In this document: one piece after another, positions 1 to 12,062 of the stretch
How the letters are laid out: every line of letters begins with the position of its first letter
Position numbering within the stretch: position 1 is the first letter of the stretch
Source: Acanthopleura granulata
Lineage: Eukaryota; Mollusca; Polyplacophora; Chitonida; Chitonidae
Assembly (NCBI GenBank): GCA_016165875.1
Contig: JABBOT010000009.1
Coordinates: forward strand, 14,140,370-14,204,369
Length of the DNA stretch: 64,000 nt
Direction: 5' to 3'
Position numbers and translations under genes: made by a program
The notes under the pieces: generated by a model
The model's input: only the letters and a program-made list of their open reading frames with translations
Database searches by the model: none
Told to the model about the DNA's origin: nothing

Positions 1-345
1 TGCTTAATTCCGCTTAACCTTTGGCTAGGGGCCGTATGTTCATCGTGTTGAGTGTGATCGCCACCTTGGATATATGAACAGTTGCAATCAAACCGCAACT
101 GAGATAAATAGTTGATTATCGACACCACATGTAATAAAGTGATACACGATTTGGACACTGATTTAGTCATCCGCCTAGAACACTCAGTATGTCTTTTGGC
201 CATCATTGAAAACTTCTGACTGTTTCTCTTTGTATGAATCCTTCCTGTTTTTATATTTATATATTTTCTTAGTTCTGTGGGACTTTGTGTTAGTTGCCTC
301 TTTTGGAAACTGGTCTTGCGATGATTGACTCGGAACGCCTATTTT
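1..345 (+). repeat. Dispersed repeat, copy a (enters from outside the window)
   Basis: GGGGCCGTATGTTCATCGTG, GTACACGATTTGG-like and CATCATTGAAAACTT words are shared with copies at 18430 and, inverted, at 63595. No coding capacity seen. Confidence 0.65.
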
Positions 346-424
346 GTTAGACGGCTGGTATACGAATGTCGGTTTCGACGCCTAGTTTCACATGACGTAT
401 ACTACTTCATCCAAGTGTTCTCAT

Positions 425-595
425 TGCTGTTCCACGCTGGTCGTATCTGGAAAGGTATGCGAGCAACCCGCAGATTGCCGTGGGTTTCCCCAGGCCCTAC
501 CCGGTTTCCTCCCACCACAGTGCTGGCGGCTGTCATATAAGTGAAATATTCTTGAATGCGGCGTACAACAGTAATCAGTAAATAAATAAATAAAG
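425..595 (+). mobile_element. tRNA-derived SINE, 5' truncated
   Basis: Starts in the body (CTGGTCGTATCTGGAAAGG), passes the GGGTTTCCCC and CGGTTTCCTCCCACCA words and ends in GTGAAATATTCTTGA plus an AAATAAATAAAT tail. Same family as the full-length copy at 32528. Confidence 0.8.
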
Positions 596-751
596 TAATT
601 TCTGTTAGGGCATTGAAGGTTTCATAAAAAAATTATCTGATAGGATCACTATTACAGGGATTACTCAGTCTGCGTATAATACGAAGTGGCAGACCGACAC
701 ACTTCGTGAGGTACCAATCAAACACACTCAGCAAGAGCAGCTCTGTTGTAT

Positions 752-1003
752 GTGATATCGTCGAGGGGGTTAGCGCACCAATGCGCCTTAATAAGCCAGG
801 TGCCTCTCACCAATGCGGCCGCTGTGAGTTCAAATCCGGCTCATGCTGGCTTCCTCTCCGGCCGTATCTGGAAAGGTCTGCCAGCAATTCGCAGATGGTA
901 GTGGGTTTCCCCCCAGCCCTACCCGGTTTCCTTCAACCATAATGCTGGCCGCCATCGTAAAAGTGAAATATCCTTAAGTACGGCCCCAATCAAACACCAA
1001 TAA
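752..1003 (+). mobile_element. tRNA-derived SINE, near full length
   Basis: A-box region GGGGGTTAGCGCACC, B-box GAGTTCAAATCC, body GGCTTCCTCTCCGGCCGTAT and 3' GTGAAATATCCTTAAG. Diverged tail. Confidence 0.85.
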
Positions 1004-1009
1004 AACTTC

Positions 1010-2385
1010 ACGTGATGTCTGTAATCTGCATGCTTGTTGTCAGGTTTCCTAGTTAACTACACTGTACCTCCAAATTTTTGTGGGAAACCTGTTTGTAAGG
1101 TGATCTAGACGGAGGACTGGTTCAAAACCTGGAGTGATCTTGGCAAACTTTCAACACTAGACACTATGTTGCATACAGGAAGTGTAGTCCCTGTAACGGT
1201 ATTACTGTTAAATAACTTTCTAAATCACATATGCCAATGGCAAGCATTCAACTGTTGTGGAATCCCTCTGCGGATTGTGCCAAGCTGCCATGGTGCCTGC
1301 CCAGCCTCCGAGCTGACATACCCCCTGTAGGCACCGCGTACCCTAAGTGACTCCTTATTTGACCAGTTAGGACTTGTGTGACGAAGATGACTCTCAGTGT
1401 TGCACTCTGTACAACGCTCCTCCTCCTCTATAGGGGTCTCATTCTTCTCATTGCACATACAATTGTGGAACACACGTTGCCTTAACTATCCTATATAACT
1501 GAAAATATTTTTAAAAATAGTATCAGTGTTATTGGTGAATTGTGAAATAAACAACATTTTCTTAATGCGAGTATATTGTTCTTGTGAGTTCCAGGAAGGG
1601 GTGGGGTGGTGGACTGACACACATCTTCATATTTCCTACAACCCAACTGTATGGATGAACAAAATTGGAACTACAGTTATTACTGCTTGATTTTTCTTCA
1701 ACATTGCACTTCCTTACTGATGTTTTACCTTACCGATGGCATACATTCAGTTTATACATATATGTGTAGAAAACTGGAGGTAAACCACTCACCTTTGGGA
1801 ATTTACTAACACACTTTTTCACGTGTGGGAATATACTTACTGGCATGCCATACAGCAAGGGTAAAAGACCACAAGCTGAAGCACCATTAACGGATCATTA
1901 TCTGGAAGGCCCCAGTGAAAATGGGAAAAAATGGAAATGTAAGTACTAGAAAAGCAATAATCCCAAGACAGTGCCGACTGTTAGGCGAAGGTCATGTCGG
2001 ATTTAAAACAGAAAGGCTCACATTTAGAACAAACCAGATGCATAATTATAGTTTATCTATTATGAAAACTTCTGTACTTATGTTTCCTGGCACTAAGTGA
2101 TATTGTTCTAAAGTAGAGGCAAATCTTTTGCACGAGAATACCACATGCATTGTCAGAGATTCTTCTTGCTCTATTCAGACAACAGTTGAACACCTAAAAT
2201 CACAAATGTTTACATGTTCAACAGTCTAACTTAAACTGTCCCACAATCTGTACGTACAGTTTCATTTTATTTGGCACTGCAAATGTATTTATAGGAGATA
2301 CAGTTATACATTTTATGACATAAGGAACCCGACTATAGAATGACCTGACGAAGTTCGCCCAGATTTCTTTTCAAAATATCTCCCG
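1010..2385. other. Intergenic, nothing recognised
   Basis: No splice-flanked coding segment or clear repeat was found. Short open frames (for example 1225-1473 and 1915-2100) show no protein-like pattern. Confidence 0.6.
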
Positions 2386-2386
2386 T

Positions 2387-2617
2387 TTATTTATTTGATT
2401 GCTACACTCAAGAATATTTCACTCATACAACGGCGACCAGCATTATGGTGGCAGGAAACCGGGCGGAGTCCTGGGGAAGCCCATGACCAGCCTTAGATTG
2501 CAGGGAAACTTTCCCACGGCCGAAGAGCTGGTCTTGAACTCACAGCGACCGCATTGATGGGAAGCTTCTGGGTCATTACGGTGCGCTAGTGCGCTAACCA
2601 ATTAAGCCATGGAGCCC
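2387..2617 (-). mobile_element. tRNA-derived SINE, full length
   Basis: Reverse complement reads GGCTCCATGGCTTAATTGG at the head and ends in AAATAAATAAA. All body blocks of the family are present. Confidence 0.85.
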
Positions 2618-2619
2618 CA

Positions 2620-4540
2620 CTTCCCTCTTTCGCTATTTTAGAGGAGATAAACAAGTCCGTAATGTGTATCTTTTGTCAAGACTATTAGGTACACGCTTAA
2701 TGGATATACATGCTCATGGTACTACAAAAAGGGGGTGACAGTATACTAAACTGCTGTATGTATAGCTTTTATTGGAGTGTAAAATACTTTTAAATGAGGA
2801 TTATTGATTATATGTCTGATCCTTTTTAAATACCTTTTCATCTTCTAAAAGTCCTCTAGCAGGGTATGGTTTCATGTGGTTTGCCTTCAAGGGGAAACAT
2901 CATGCCCAACGATCACCATGGAAGGATGTCCAGTGCTTGTGCTCCTGGTAGGACTTGCGGCTCTGCTATTTGTAACCAACTCTGGTTTAAAAGCTTACCA
3001 AGGCTGGAACACGCAAATATGCGACCATCACTATTACACCCGTAACTTCCAATGTCAACATAGACAAACTTATATTCAGCATCCACCGGAGCACACAGAA
3101 CAATACAGAAGAATTCTGGAATCGTATAAAATATATATACATACATGTAAGTAAACCCACGATGTAAGTAAGCATTCAGCAGCCACACAAAGCTCCGCAG
3201 AGTGTGGAGTTCATAAACTCAGCACAATGTATGTTCAAAAGCATCTCCTCGATGATGCAATTATCTTCACGCTGTTAGGTTGAGAAATACGAAACTTGCG
3301 GTTTCCTGTGCACTGAAATGTCCACAAGGTGTGTATACAACTACGGGAGTGTATTTGTGCGCAAATTTCAGTTCAGAACAAAAACCATAATTGTAATTCT
3401 ACACAGTGTAACAATGAGTAGGTAGTTAAAGTCCTGTTGTCACTTTAGTAGATGTCGTCTTATACAAAGCTTCGTTCTGCACTGCCTTAAGAGTAGGCCC
3501 ATGAGTACATTAACCTAATTACTCTAATTTTTGGGACATCTGATCTGTTGCTTTTCGCACACGTCAGGAATACACAGTTTCTCTTTGTTCACATAGTTAG
3601 TCCATCTAATGAATAAATTATCCATATCTTTAATTTTCCGACAAAATCTGGGAGGGAAATGTGTTTCCTATTCGCTTTCAGCACCAGTAATATGTCCAAT
3701 AACCAGAGCCTATGATGAGACACTATCTCTACTGGTTGGGACAAAATTGTCACAAAGTCGATGACAAAATTGTGTATGTATAATGCACAATGGACACAAT
3801 CAAAATTGAAAGTCAATAATACGAAATATGTACAGTATCTTGGTTCACTTCTACCAAGTTTTGAAGAAACTGGACAAAAACTATAACAGTAACTAGTATC
3901 ATTTTCAAAGAGATGTTAACATATGTTGGGTGAACAGACAGACAACGTATCATCGGAACAGAAAATCAAGACTACAATTTATGTATCTTGATGTAGTCTA
4001 CACCTAAACCAAGTTTCTGAGACCAGTCCCTTTCTGGACGATGTTTGGGGAGTTAACCACCCCTTGGAGGCATCAAATCTTATAATTTCTGTGGTGTTTT
4101 TTGCTAACAAAAAATAAGAAAATCAACTCTTTACATTGAAAGGTATTCGTATAAAACGTTTACTGGATCAGGTCATGCCAAAGACTTTACAAATGGGATT
4201 TGTTGCCTTGTTGCTGCCTCGCTTGGGCAGCAGCTCTTTGGAGGCATGGAGTCACCCTGCCACACGAAGACACAGTATAAATATACATGACTCGTCCAGT
4301 AACTGAAAAATTGTTGAGTACCACGTAAAACGTACATAAAAAAATGCCTTTTCTTTCCAAGGACTATCTTTGGGGGCTTATTGGCCCCTGGCCGCACCTA
4401 ACTATATAGTTTGTAGGGTTTGTTTGACAAGACCTCGATCATCAAATCAACTCTGTACGTGATAATGCTGTTGCGTTTTACGGTAACAGAAATGAAATTC
4501 AGCAAGCAGTTTACGTCAAAACATGGAACCGTGGAAAGGA
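2620..4540. other. Intergenic, nothing recognised
   Basis: AT-rich. Overlapping open frames on both strands around 2876-3188 have no recognisable domain or splice support. Confidence 0.55.
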
Positions 4541-4544
4541 CATG

Positions 4545-5172
4545 CCCCAATTTTTTTTTTCAGTATAAAAAGACAATATCATACTCTGTTACAACTACGG
4601 AGGAGAAGCTGTCTTTTTTTCAGAGCAAAATTCGAAAAAAAAGTTTTACTCCTTCTTGTCACAGTTAGAGTAAAAAGGTTTACTTTTGCTCTTAACTCTC
4701 ATAGGTAGGGAGAAAAATATTTTCTTTTTGAAAAGTCATAAAAGAGAAGTTAAAGAAACCATGACATTACAAGCCAATCATACTGCGTTTACATCCACAA
4801 ACTCTCATTACACTCGCCAGACGTGTCACGTAGACGTCCATATGCAAAGTGGTTTTTGATTGGCTAATTAAATCGGGGCCAGCAACAGTATTATAATTAA
4901 CCCATAAAATAAAAGCATTTTGAACCCATGTTCCACAAAACAGCCCTCCTACTGGCCATACAGAGGAGTTCTATATATAGTAACAGGAAAAGTTTATTAA
5001 AAAATTCTCTTTTTTGAGCTTTGCCCCCAGATTTTTTTCTCCCTAACTATGACAGATAAGAGTAAAGAAGGTACTTGTTTTCTACGCGTTGGAAAAAAGT
5101 TTTTTCCTCTCCAACTGTTACAACGAGGTGTAGAAAGAATTTTTTTTAGTTTTAACGGAACGTGATTTTTTG
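4545..5172. mobile_element. Foldback/MITE-like inverted-repeat element
   Basis: Left arm words GTTACAACTACGGAGGAGAA and ACTCTCATAGGTAGGGAGAA recur inverted on the right as CTCTCCAACTGTTACAAC and CTCCCTAACTATGACAG. Arms are about 170-180 bp, rich in T runs, around a core of about 260 bp. No coding sequence. Confidence 0.6.
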
Positions 5173-5697
5173 TATGACGTGGGTGGCAGGATCTATAATC
5201 TAGATATTGTTTTCTGTGACTGTCTCATTCCCTTTGCGAGTAAAGAGATCGTTTAAGAAAGGTATTTTATCGTGACTAGTTTCTAACGTGAACTTGACAT
5301 TTGGGTCCAAATTGTTTAAGGTAGTAAATAGATTCATTAAACTGCCTTTTCACTGATCCCAAATGATAAAACAGTCATATGAAAACCTATATATATATAT
5401 ACACCAACTATCTGTAGTTTCCTTTGCTTCCAACAAAGACGGATAGGTTTCTTTCGCCTCGGTCATTGCATATACATGTAGTCCTATTCATATAAAAAGA
5501 TATATAGGTTTGCCCATGTGCAACTGTGCCCATTGGAATAATTATGTATTGTTGGAAATGGTATCACCGAAATTTATGTAGATTTTATTGATGAGAAATT
5601 GTAACATATCAATGGGCAATAAAGCAACGGTAATCTGAATCAACAGTAAAAGCCTTTCTGCGTTTTAGTGAACACCGAAACAGTTAATGACGAAATA

Positions 5698-5822
5698 CTG
5701 TCTGGCTTCCACTCCGACCGTACCTGAGAAAATCTGCCAGCAAACTGAAGGTGACCATGATGTCGATGCCGGATGAGATATTTTTGAGTCTGGCGTTAAA
5801 CCTCAATCAAAGTAAATAAGTA
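5698..5822 (+). mobile_element. SINE fragment, strongly diverged
   Basis: TGGCTTCCACTCCGACCGTAC, GAGATATTTTTGAGTCTGGC and CAATCAAAGTAAATAA match the family's body and tail with an internal deletion. Confidence 0.55.
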
Positions 5823-6777
5823 GTGACAACCAAGACAAATTAAGAGATTCGGTAAATTGATTTTTTGTGAGATAGCGTAGTACAGACATTAGACAATTTA
5901 CAGGTGGATACTATTGCATACTGTATGTATGCTTGACGATCAAGCTTACACCACAAGTACGCTTTCTTGGTCAGAGCATGTTAGCATGGCTCTGGTTTGG
6001 AAAAATTTAAACACAGGAGTATATATAACACACAAAATCTTTCTTTGATATAGGGCAGATGTGACAGAGTAGAGCATAGAGAGAAGAACCAAAGCAGTGA
6101 GGACAGTGTGATTGTTAGGTAAAGGTCGCATATATCCGGTAAATAACGGTATCTTCTAAGTTTGTCTATGTTCACGTTTTATACTAACAGTTCCTGTAAA
6201 TGCACAGATAACAGCAACACACGGGCCCATAGAACCATGGATTAAGCAGATATAGATAGAAAATAGTCATGTTAAATGCAATATATATATGCAGTTGTAT
6301 GGAATTACTAAAAACGGTGTGTTGTCATCTCATTCAATACACAATCACTTGAAAAGAATGCAAAGGGATCAGACTTCGAGAGGCTTAGTCCATTATCCTA
6401 CGTTGATGTTAGGAAAACAATCTAAAAGAGTACACCAAAAAGAGTAAGCGCAGAGCAACAACAGTATGACGATTGACCAGTGGTCACGTGTAAACGGTGA
6501 AGTACGGTATCTTGTCAGTTTAATTCCAGCCGTTCGTACAAATGCGTTAATGTGCCAATTTATACGATCAAACCAACATTGGTTAAAGTGGAATAAGGTA
6601 ACGGAATATGGATGGCGCCATGATCTAAATCAGCCTCTATGCAAACTACGAGGTCTGAATTGCTAGAAAAACAAAACAGTTGTCCATTCAGTATGTATCC
6701 ATCTCTTGACTCTTGTCTCTTGACGCTAGGACATATATATATGTATGTATAACGCTCACATATTGCTGCCCTCGCTC

Positions 6778-6972
6778 GTATTTATTTATTTATTTGATTC
6801 GTCTTTTACCCCATACTAAAAAAAATTAAGTTATACGACGAGGACTAGCACCATTATGAAGGGGGGAAACGGGACAGAGAACGGAGGAAACCCAAAACCA
6901 TCCACAGGTTGCAGGCGGACCTTCCCGAGTACGACCGGAGAGGAAGATAGTGTGAGCTGGCCCTGAACTTTA
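6778..6972 (-). mobile_element. SINE, 5' truncated
   Basis: TATTTATTTATTTATTTGATT tail, then ACCATTATGAAGGGGGGAAAC and CGACCGGAGAGGAAG body words in reverse. Head missing. Confidence 0.75.
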
Positions 6973-8017
6973 CGTGCTGTGCAATTGGGAACACATTTGA
7001 TACCTCTCTCGGAAAGAGGTACATCGCTTGGACTTTGCCAAAAACATAATGGACACCAAAAATCCATAAAACGCCATATACGGCAAGATTTATAGGGAAC
7101 ATTTTGAGAAAGATGCGCAGTTATCCGCGAAAACTTCAATGCACAATGCTTGTGAATATTAAACAATACGAAGCCAATGACCGAAGAACTAGACTTGAAA
7201 CGTCCAAAGCAGTATTAACATGTATACACATGGCATTTCTCGAGAATCTACAATACAATCCCTCAAGAATTAATCCAGCGACTTAGTAAGATGATTGATT
7301 TTAGGTTTCAAAAGACAGGTCATTGTTTCGTAAATGTCAAATCTCACAAAGCATTTTTGAGTTTGAAACCTATTACGGTTACCATTGTGGGATGTTGCAC
7401 GGATTATAAAACTACTCGAACTTCTGGTTAACAGCATCTTCGTGAAATTCGGCGGTGCAGTTCTTCAACAACATATTATATCCATATGGGTACTAACTGC
7501 GCTCCCCCATTAGCAGACCTTTATTTACTTGCTTGTGAATATGGCTATAGACAGAGTATGCTGAAAACCAATCAACTCCATTGGGCCCGCTACTTTACAT
7601 TTACTAAAACATCACATAGAATAATTTATGGCGGGACGAAAGCCCTATATACAGAGCAGTGAAGGAAATATGTCCCCGGTTCACTGGAATTAAAGGAGAC
7701 ATTTGATTTCCCCGATGGCACATCTTTGTAAATATGCATGTAGAAAAACGTCATGGGCTTCGTTTCGCGCCGAATGTACTGCAAAAGAGATGCCTTTAGT
7801 TACGATATTGTTAACTACCCATTTGCGGATGACAATATTTTAGAAAGCTCGGCATATGATGTATACGTGTCTCGTCTGTGCTAGAGCGTGTATTGACATT
7901 GACGATTTCCATCGTCGAGATTAGTACACGCGTCATCATGTGCAACGAAGCGAGATGTGTATACGCCATATACAGGGCTTTTTCCCTTCCACAAAAACGA
8001 TAGATAAACAGTCTTCA

Positions 8018-8210
8018 CATAGTAGCAGATTCGGTGGTACTGATGCTACAAACATCCCTACGCAGCTGGTTCAACGGCACTGATTTTACAAACATTTCCA
8101 CGTAGCTGGTTTAGCGGTGTTCATCCTACAAATATCTCATGCAGCTGGTTCATGGTGTACTGATGCTACAAACATCTCTACGCAGCTGGTTCAGCGGTAC
8201 TGATGCTGAT
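8018..8210. repeat. 40-bp satellite array, left block
   Basis: About 4-5 units of GCAGCTGGTTCAGCGGTACT followed by GATGCTACAAACATCTCTAC. The same family continues after the inserted element at 9136. Confidence 0.85.
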
Positions 8211-9135
8211 TGTTAACCCCGTCTTTAAAATATTGTACTGTATATTTGTTTACGTATTTTTTTTTTCATTATGCTGGCCGGGTAAGTGTCTGACCCAGAT
8301 CTAGACCTCTGTGTACAACATCGCCTGTATTACAGTTTATCGAAGCTATTGTGTGTATCTGTTTCGTGTCATTGTACATAGACAGTACTGTACATGGTGA
8401 AAAGATGTACCCGTTCTGTAAACATGCTTACAAGTAAACTGTTTGGCATTTTCTTGACGTTATTCTAAAAATATGAGCGACGAATTCAAGGAAACTTCGC
8501 AGTCATTTACTTACGTCCACGGAAGCGGTTTTCTGGGATTTACTATTGGACGCAGTCCTTCGTGATATGATAAATTGTCATTTGCTACTCCATTTTACTT
8601 TACGAAGCGCTTTTCGAGATTGTGTTTCGCCACTTGCCATTTTGTCTAAGACGTTATTTCTTAGCTTGTATCGTCCAATGTCTCTCTGTGCGATTACGTA
8701 CTTTTCACCCAAGTTTACACTGGAAGTGACTTACATACATCGCTCGCTCGGCATTATGGGCGCTATCGTCTAATAGTCCGTCCTGGAAAGTGTTGGATAG
8801 AAACCATCGTCCGCGTGCCTTACCTACAACTGTTCATTACTTGGAGAATACGCCAGAACTGAGGATTTCGCTAGTTACATGGATGACTCGCCTGGAGACG
8901 TCCGATATTCCATAAGGATTTGGACGTTAATCTCCGTAAGAAATTATATGTCGTAATTATTTGTATTTCTTTGTTTTTTCTTGTTGCTTTTGTATAATAT
9001 TATATGTTGTACTGTTTGTTTATTTCGTTCAGTTAATGAACTCTTCCAAGCGTCTTCCTGTTTCTTTGTTAGATCTTGTGTAAGGCTTAAATATTTGCTT
9101 AATATTTTTCCTCTCAGATTAGTAATACCCTTACA
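8211..9135 (+). mobile_element. LTR-like repeat, copy 1 (925 bp)
   Basis: Starts TGTTAACCCC and ends CCCTTACA. It is homologous over its length to 13775..14822. It has a TATA-like TAAAAATATGAG near the middle and a T-rich region toward the end, the layout of a solo LTR. No internal coding region and no clear target duplication. It splits the 40-bp satellite. Confidence 0.55.
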
Positions 9136-9648
9136 GCCATGTAGGTAGTTCAGTGGTGCTGATGTTTAAAATATCACTATGTAGCTGGTTCAGCGATACT
9201 TATGCTTAAAACACCCCCGTGTAGCTGGTTCAGGGGAACAGATGCTTAAAACACCCCCGTGTAGCTGGTTCAGGGGAACAGATGCTTAAAACACCCCAAT
9301 GAAGCTGGTTCAGGGGATCAGATGCTTAAAATACCCCATGTGGGTATTCTCGAGATACTGATGCTTAAAACACCCCATGTAGCTGGTTCAGGGCAACAGA
9401 TGCTTAAAACACTCCCATGTAGCTGGTTCAGGGGAACAGATGCTTAAAATACCCCATGCGGCTATTTTAGCAGTTCTGTTCCTAAAAACACCCTCATGTA
9501 GCTGGTTCATGGGAACAGATGCTTAAAACACTCCCATTTAACTGGTTAAGCCGTACTCATGGTTCACACACTTCCATGAACCTGTTCGGGTGGTGCTGAT
9601 GTTTATAGCGATCCCAGGGAGCTGGTTCAGCGGTACTGATGGCCGCCA
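9136..9648. repeat. 40-bp satellite array, right block
   Basis: About 12-13 units of TGTAGCTGGTTCAGGGGAAC followed by AGATGCTTAAAACACCCC. Two neighbouring units (near 9216-9290) are identical, showing recent local copying. Confidence 0.88.
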
Positions 9649-9649
9649 G

Positions 9650-10467
9650 AATTTGGAATCTCTCTAAAAGACCTAGGAATTCTTCAGATGTAGCAGAATG
9701 TATTATATATGTAGACAAGAGTTAACACAAACGAACTTCAGCCAAACTCAGAAAAAGTTTCAGATAAAACGGTCTTCCGATTAACATCACCTTCATGTTG
9801 TCAATTAAAGCAACAAAGCGCAATTTTGACCACAAAATTTTATCGACAGTTGCATTTTCAGTAGATTATTAGTTATCAACCATGTGTTTTTTGGCCACGC
9901 CAACTCTATAGGCGTTTCGACCAATATTTATATTTCTGATTCGAAAATATATAGAATTGTGCTTGGTTGTTGAAATTTGCACCTTTGGTACCTCTCTAGA
10001 GCCGATTCCCCGCCTTACGTGTTTGAAAGGTGGACATATCCACATGTTCATATTTGTTGTGGTCAGTGAGTCAGTGACATCTACCCAGCCTGACCGTGAA
10101 TCACAAAAACGAACCATATATTCTGGGAAACTTTATTTCACGTTTGCCGACGTAGCACACTTAAGGTGCAACTCAAAGTTTTAGAACTTTTTAGACCAGA
10201 CATGTGCATAACACTCGATTGTTACAATGAGAAAAGATACAAAGTCCAAATACAATATAACAGCACTAAAAGAATATTTTAATCTTTTTAAGCTCAGAAA
10301 ATATGATGTCAACAAATACGTATACCTATAGACTGGACGATAACATTTTCTATTTGTTTACCTAAACGTGCCTTCAACAAACTATGCCACACTTGTAGAT
10401 TTCACATATGAAAGAATTACTTAAGCAACCTAAGCGGCATGTACACAGGTGATTTTATCAGCCAGAT
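9650..10467. other. Region downstream of the polycystin gene
   Basis: Contains candidate polyadenylation words only. Opposing open frames at 9869-10184 look random. Confidence 0.55.
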
Positions 10468-10473
10468 TTTATT
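10468..10473 (-). terminator. Candidate polyadenylation signal of the polycystin gene
   Basis: AATAAA on the minus strand about 300 nt past the stop at 10777. A second AATAAA lies at 10132..10137. Either could serve; no cleavage-site data can be read from sequence alone. Confidence 0.45.
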
Positions 10474-10776
10474 AAAAGTTAAACAGAAAAAGAACACTAA
10501 TTGATGTAAATGAACAAGAGGTTGGATTTCACCAGTAAAATGTGGCCATTTACGCACTATCACACTGCGGTCCGATTTCACCGTCATTGCTGTAGCGTTT
10601 TACACTGTAAAAAGAACAACTTCTTTCTTGTAATTACACATTTTACATTTACTTCTTTACTGGCAATTTTAACTCCTAAAAACTTTTGTAATGAAATAAG
10701 TCCGGAGACAAAAATTACACCCGCCGCTAACCTATACTGCGGAAGGGATTTAACATGAAATATTACTAAAACCCAT

Positions 10777-12062
10777 CTATACGTGATTCTGATCAGTTGA
10801 ATGCAAATCTGTAAAAATCGTTTTTTTCTTTCTGGTACATGTATTTTTAATAGGCGTTTTCAACAAGCCAAGAGATTCCTTGAACTTAGCTATCAGAATG
10901 AGTAGAACTCTATGACGATTGGCGTCCCCTAGGTCCTCAGCACGGACAGCGTTGATGCTCTCATTGAGAATACAGAGAAACATTGTCAACAGAATAAACA
11001 CGATGAAGAAAACAAACCAGGCGAAGAAGACCTGAGCCAGGATGGGTTCTGTACTCCTCATCTCGTCGAACGGAGTCTTGCCAATGATGCTGGTTATAAG
11101 TGTCGCGACTGTGGTCAAAATGGTAGCGTATGCTGAAAGCAACCGACCAAAGAGAAGATAACCCAACATGACAAAGCCCCAAAACACGATGGAGAACAAA
11201 ACAGAAAATCCTAACAGGTCATGAGAAGCCCGCTTCAGGACGGATGTGATGCTGCTGATATGCCGATTGTAACCAAGAATCTTGATCATTCGAAGCGTAC
11301 AGCACAAGCAGATGAGACCCATAAGGCTTACCAGTAAGTCGTCCCACCTTGTTATGTGCTGGAAGTTAACGAACTTCTCCTGGTCTTCATTAAATTTCTT
11401 CACTGCAGCCTTCACCATAAGCTCTCTTCCAACGAACATAATAACGCTGATATAGCAGATGCATCCTGTGGTCAGGTCCACAACATTCCAGAAACTTTTG
11501 AAAAATTGTCTCTTCTGTCTGCAGATTGACAGCAATAGCTTTAACGTTCCACCCAAAAGACACAAGAAAAAGATGATCTCGTTGAAGAGAATGTAAACTC
11601 CTAGGGCTCCGACGTGATGGTATGCTCTAAACGGCTGAACTATTGCAGACGTGAAGGCACCCCCTGTCTCTGGGAATTCAGCCAACATAGTGACATAACA
11701 AAACATGTTAACGTTGGGATTGTAGAGAGTGAACTCCAGACTTACGGCTCGGGTTCGGCGATCCAGCCAAAGGTTATCAAACTCCTCCGTTAACATGGTG
11801 GCGGAAACCTGATAGTTTACTCCCATCTCGCTGATATACCCCCCACCGCTGTACACATTTAAACGTCCCCAGACCGGCAGCCCCCATATCTTTAGAGCAG
11901 AAGTGAATGTCCACGCTTCTCCGCTGAACATGTCGATCGATTCTCTGTCAGGACAAGGCTTTTTCTTCCAGCCAACACAGTAATCGTTAGTGTCCTGGTC
12001 AAAGAATTCATACCGTTTCTGGCATGAAAATTGCCTCATGGAACCAACGTAACAAATCTCGT
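10777..12062 (-). CDS. Polycystin gene exon 22 (polycystin loop, S2-S6 pore, C-terminus)
   Basis: Acceptor TTTGTTACAG; two bases in; TAG stop at 10777-10779. It encodes the rest of the TOP domain (Y-x-x-G-G-Y; LDRRTRAVSLEFTLYNPNVN, the classic polycystin motif), S2 (LGVYILFNEIIFFLCLLGG), S3 (VVDLTTGCICYISVIMF), S4 with basic residues (LRMIKILGYNRH), S5 (LGFSVLFSIVFWGFVMLGYL), pore helix and filter (TLITSIIGKTPFDEM), and S6 (FVFFIVFILLTMFLCILNES). The cytoplasmic tail is short and basic, with no coiled coil or EF-hand. The filter position that is Asp in polycystin-2 (L-G-D) reads Lys here. Confidence 0.97.

Larger units (their letters stand above)
5175..8015. other. Intergenic, only SINE pieces
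   Basis: Apart from the two SINE relics at 5698 and 6778, no gene or repeat is supported. TATATATATATA runs occur near 5390. Confidence 0.55.

Noticed and set aside
752..850. A real tRNA gene at the SINE head.
   Set aside because: The A- and B-box words are present, but no cloverleaf with an anticodon arm can be drawn and the body continues as SINE.
2876..3188. Opposing open frames of about 90 codons, one with a hydrophobic N-terminal part.
   Set aside because: No domain, splice or promoter support; composition like random AT-rich DNA.
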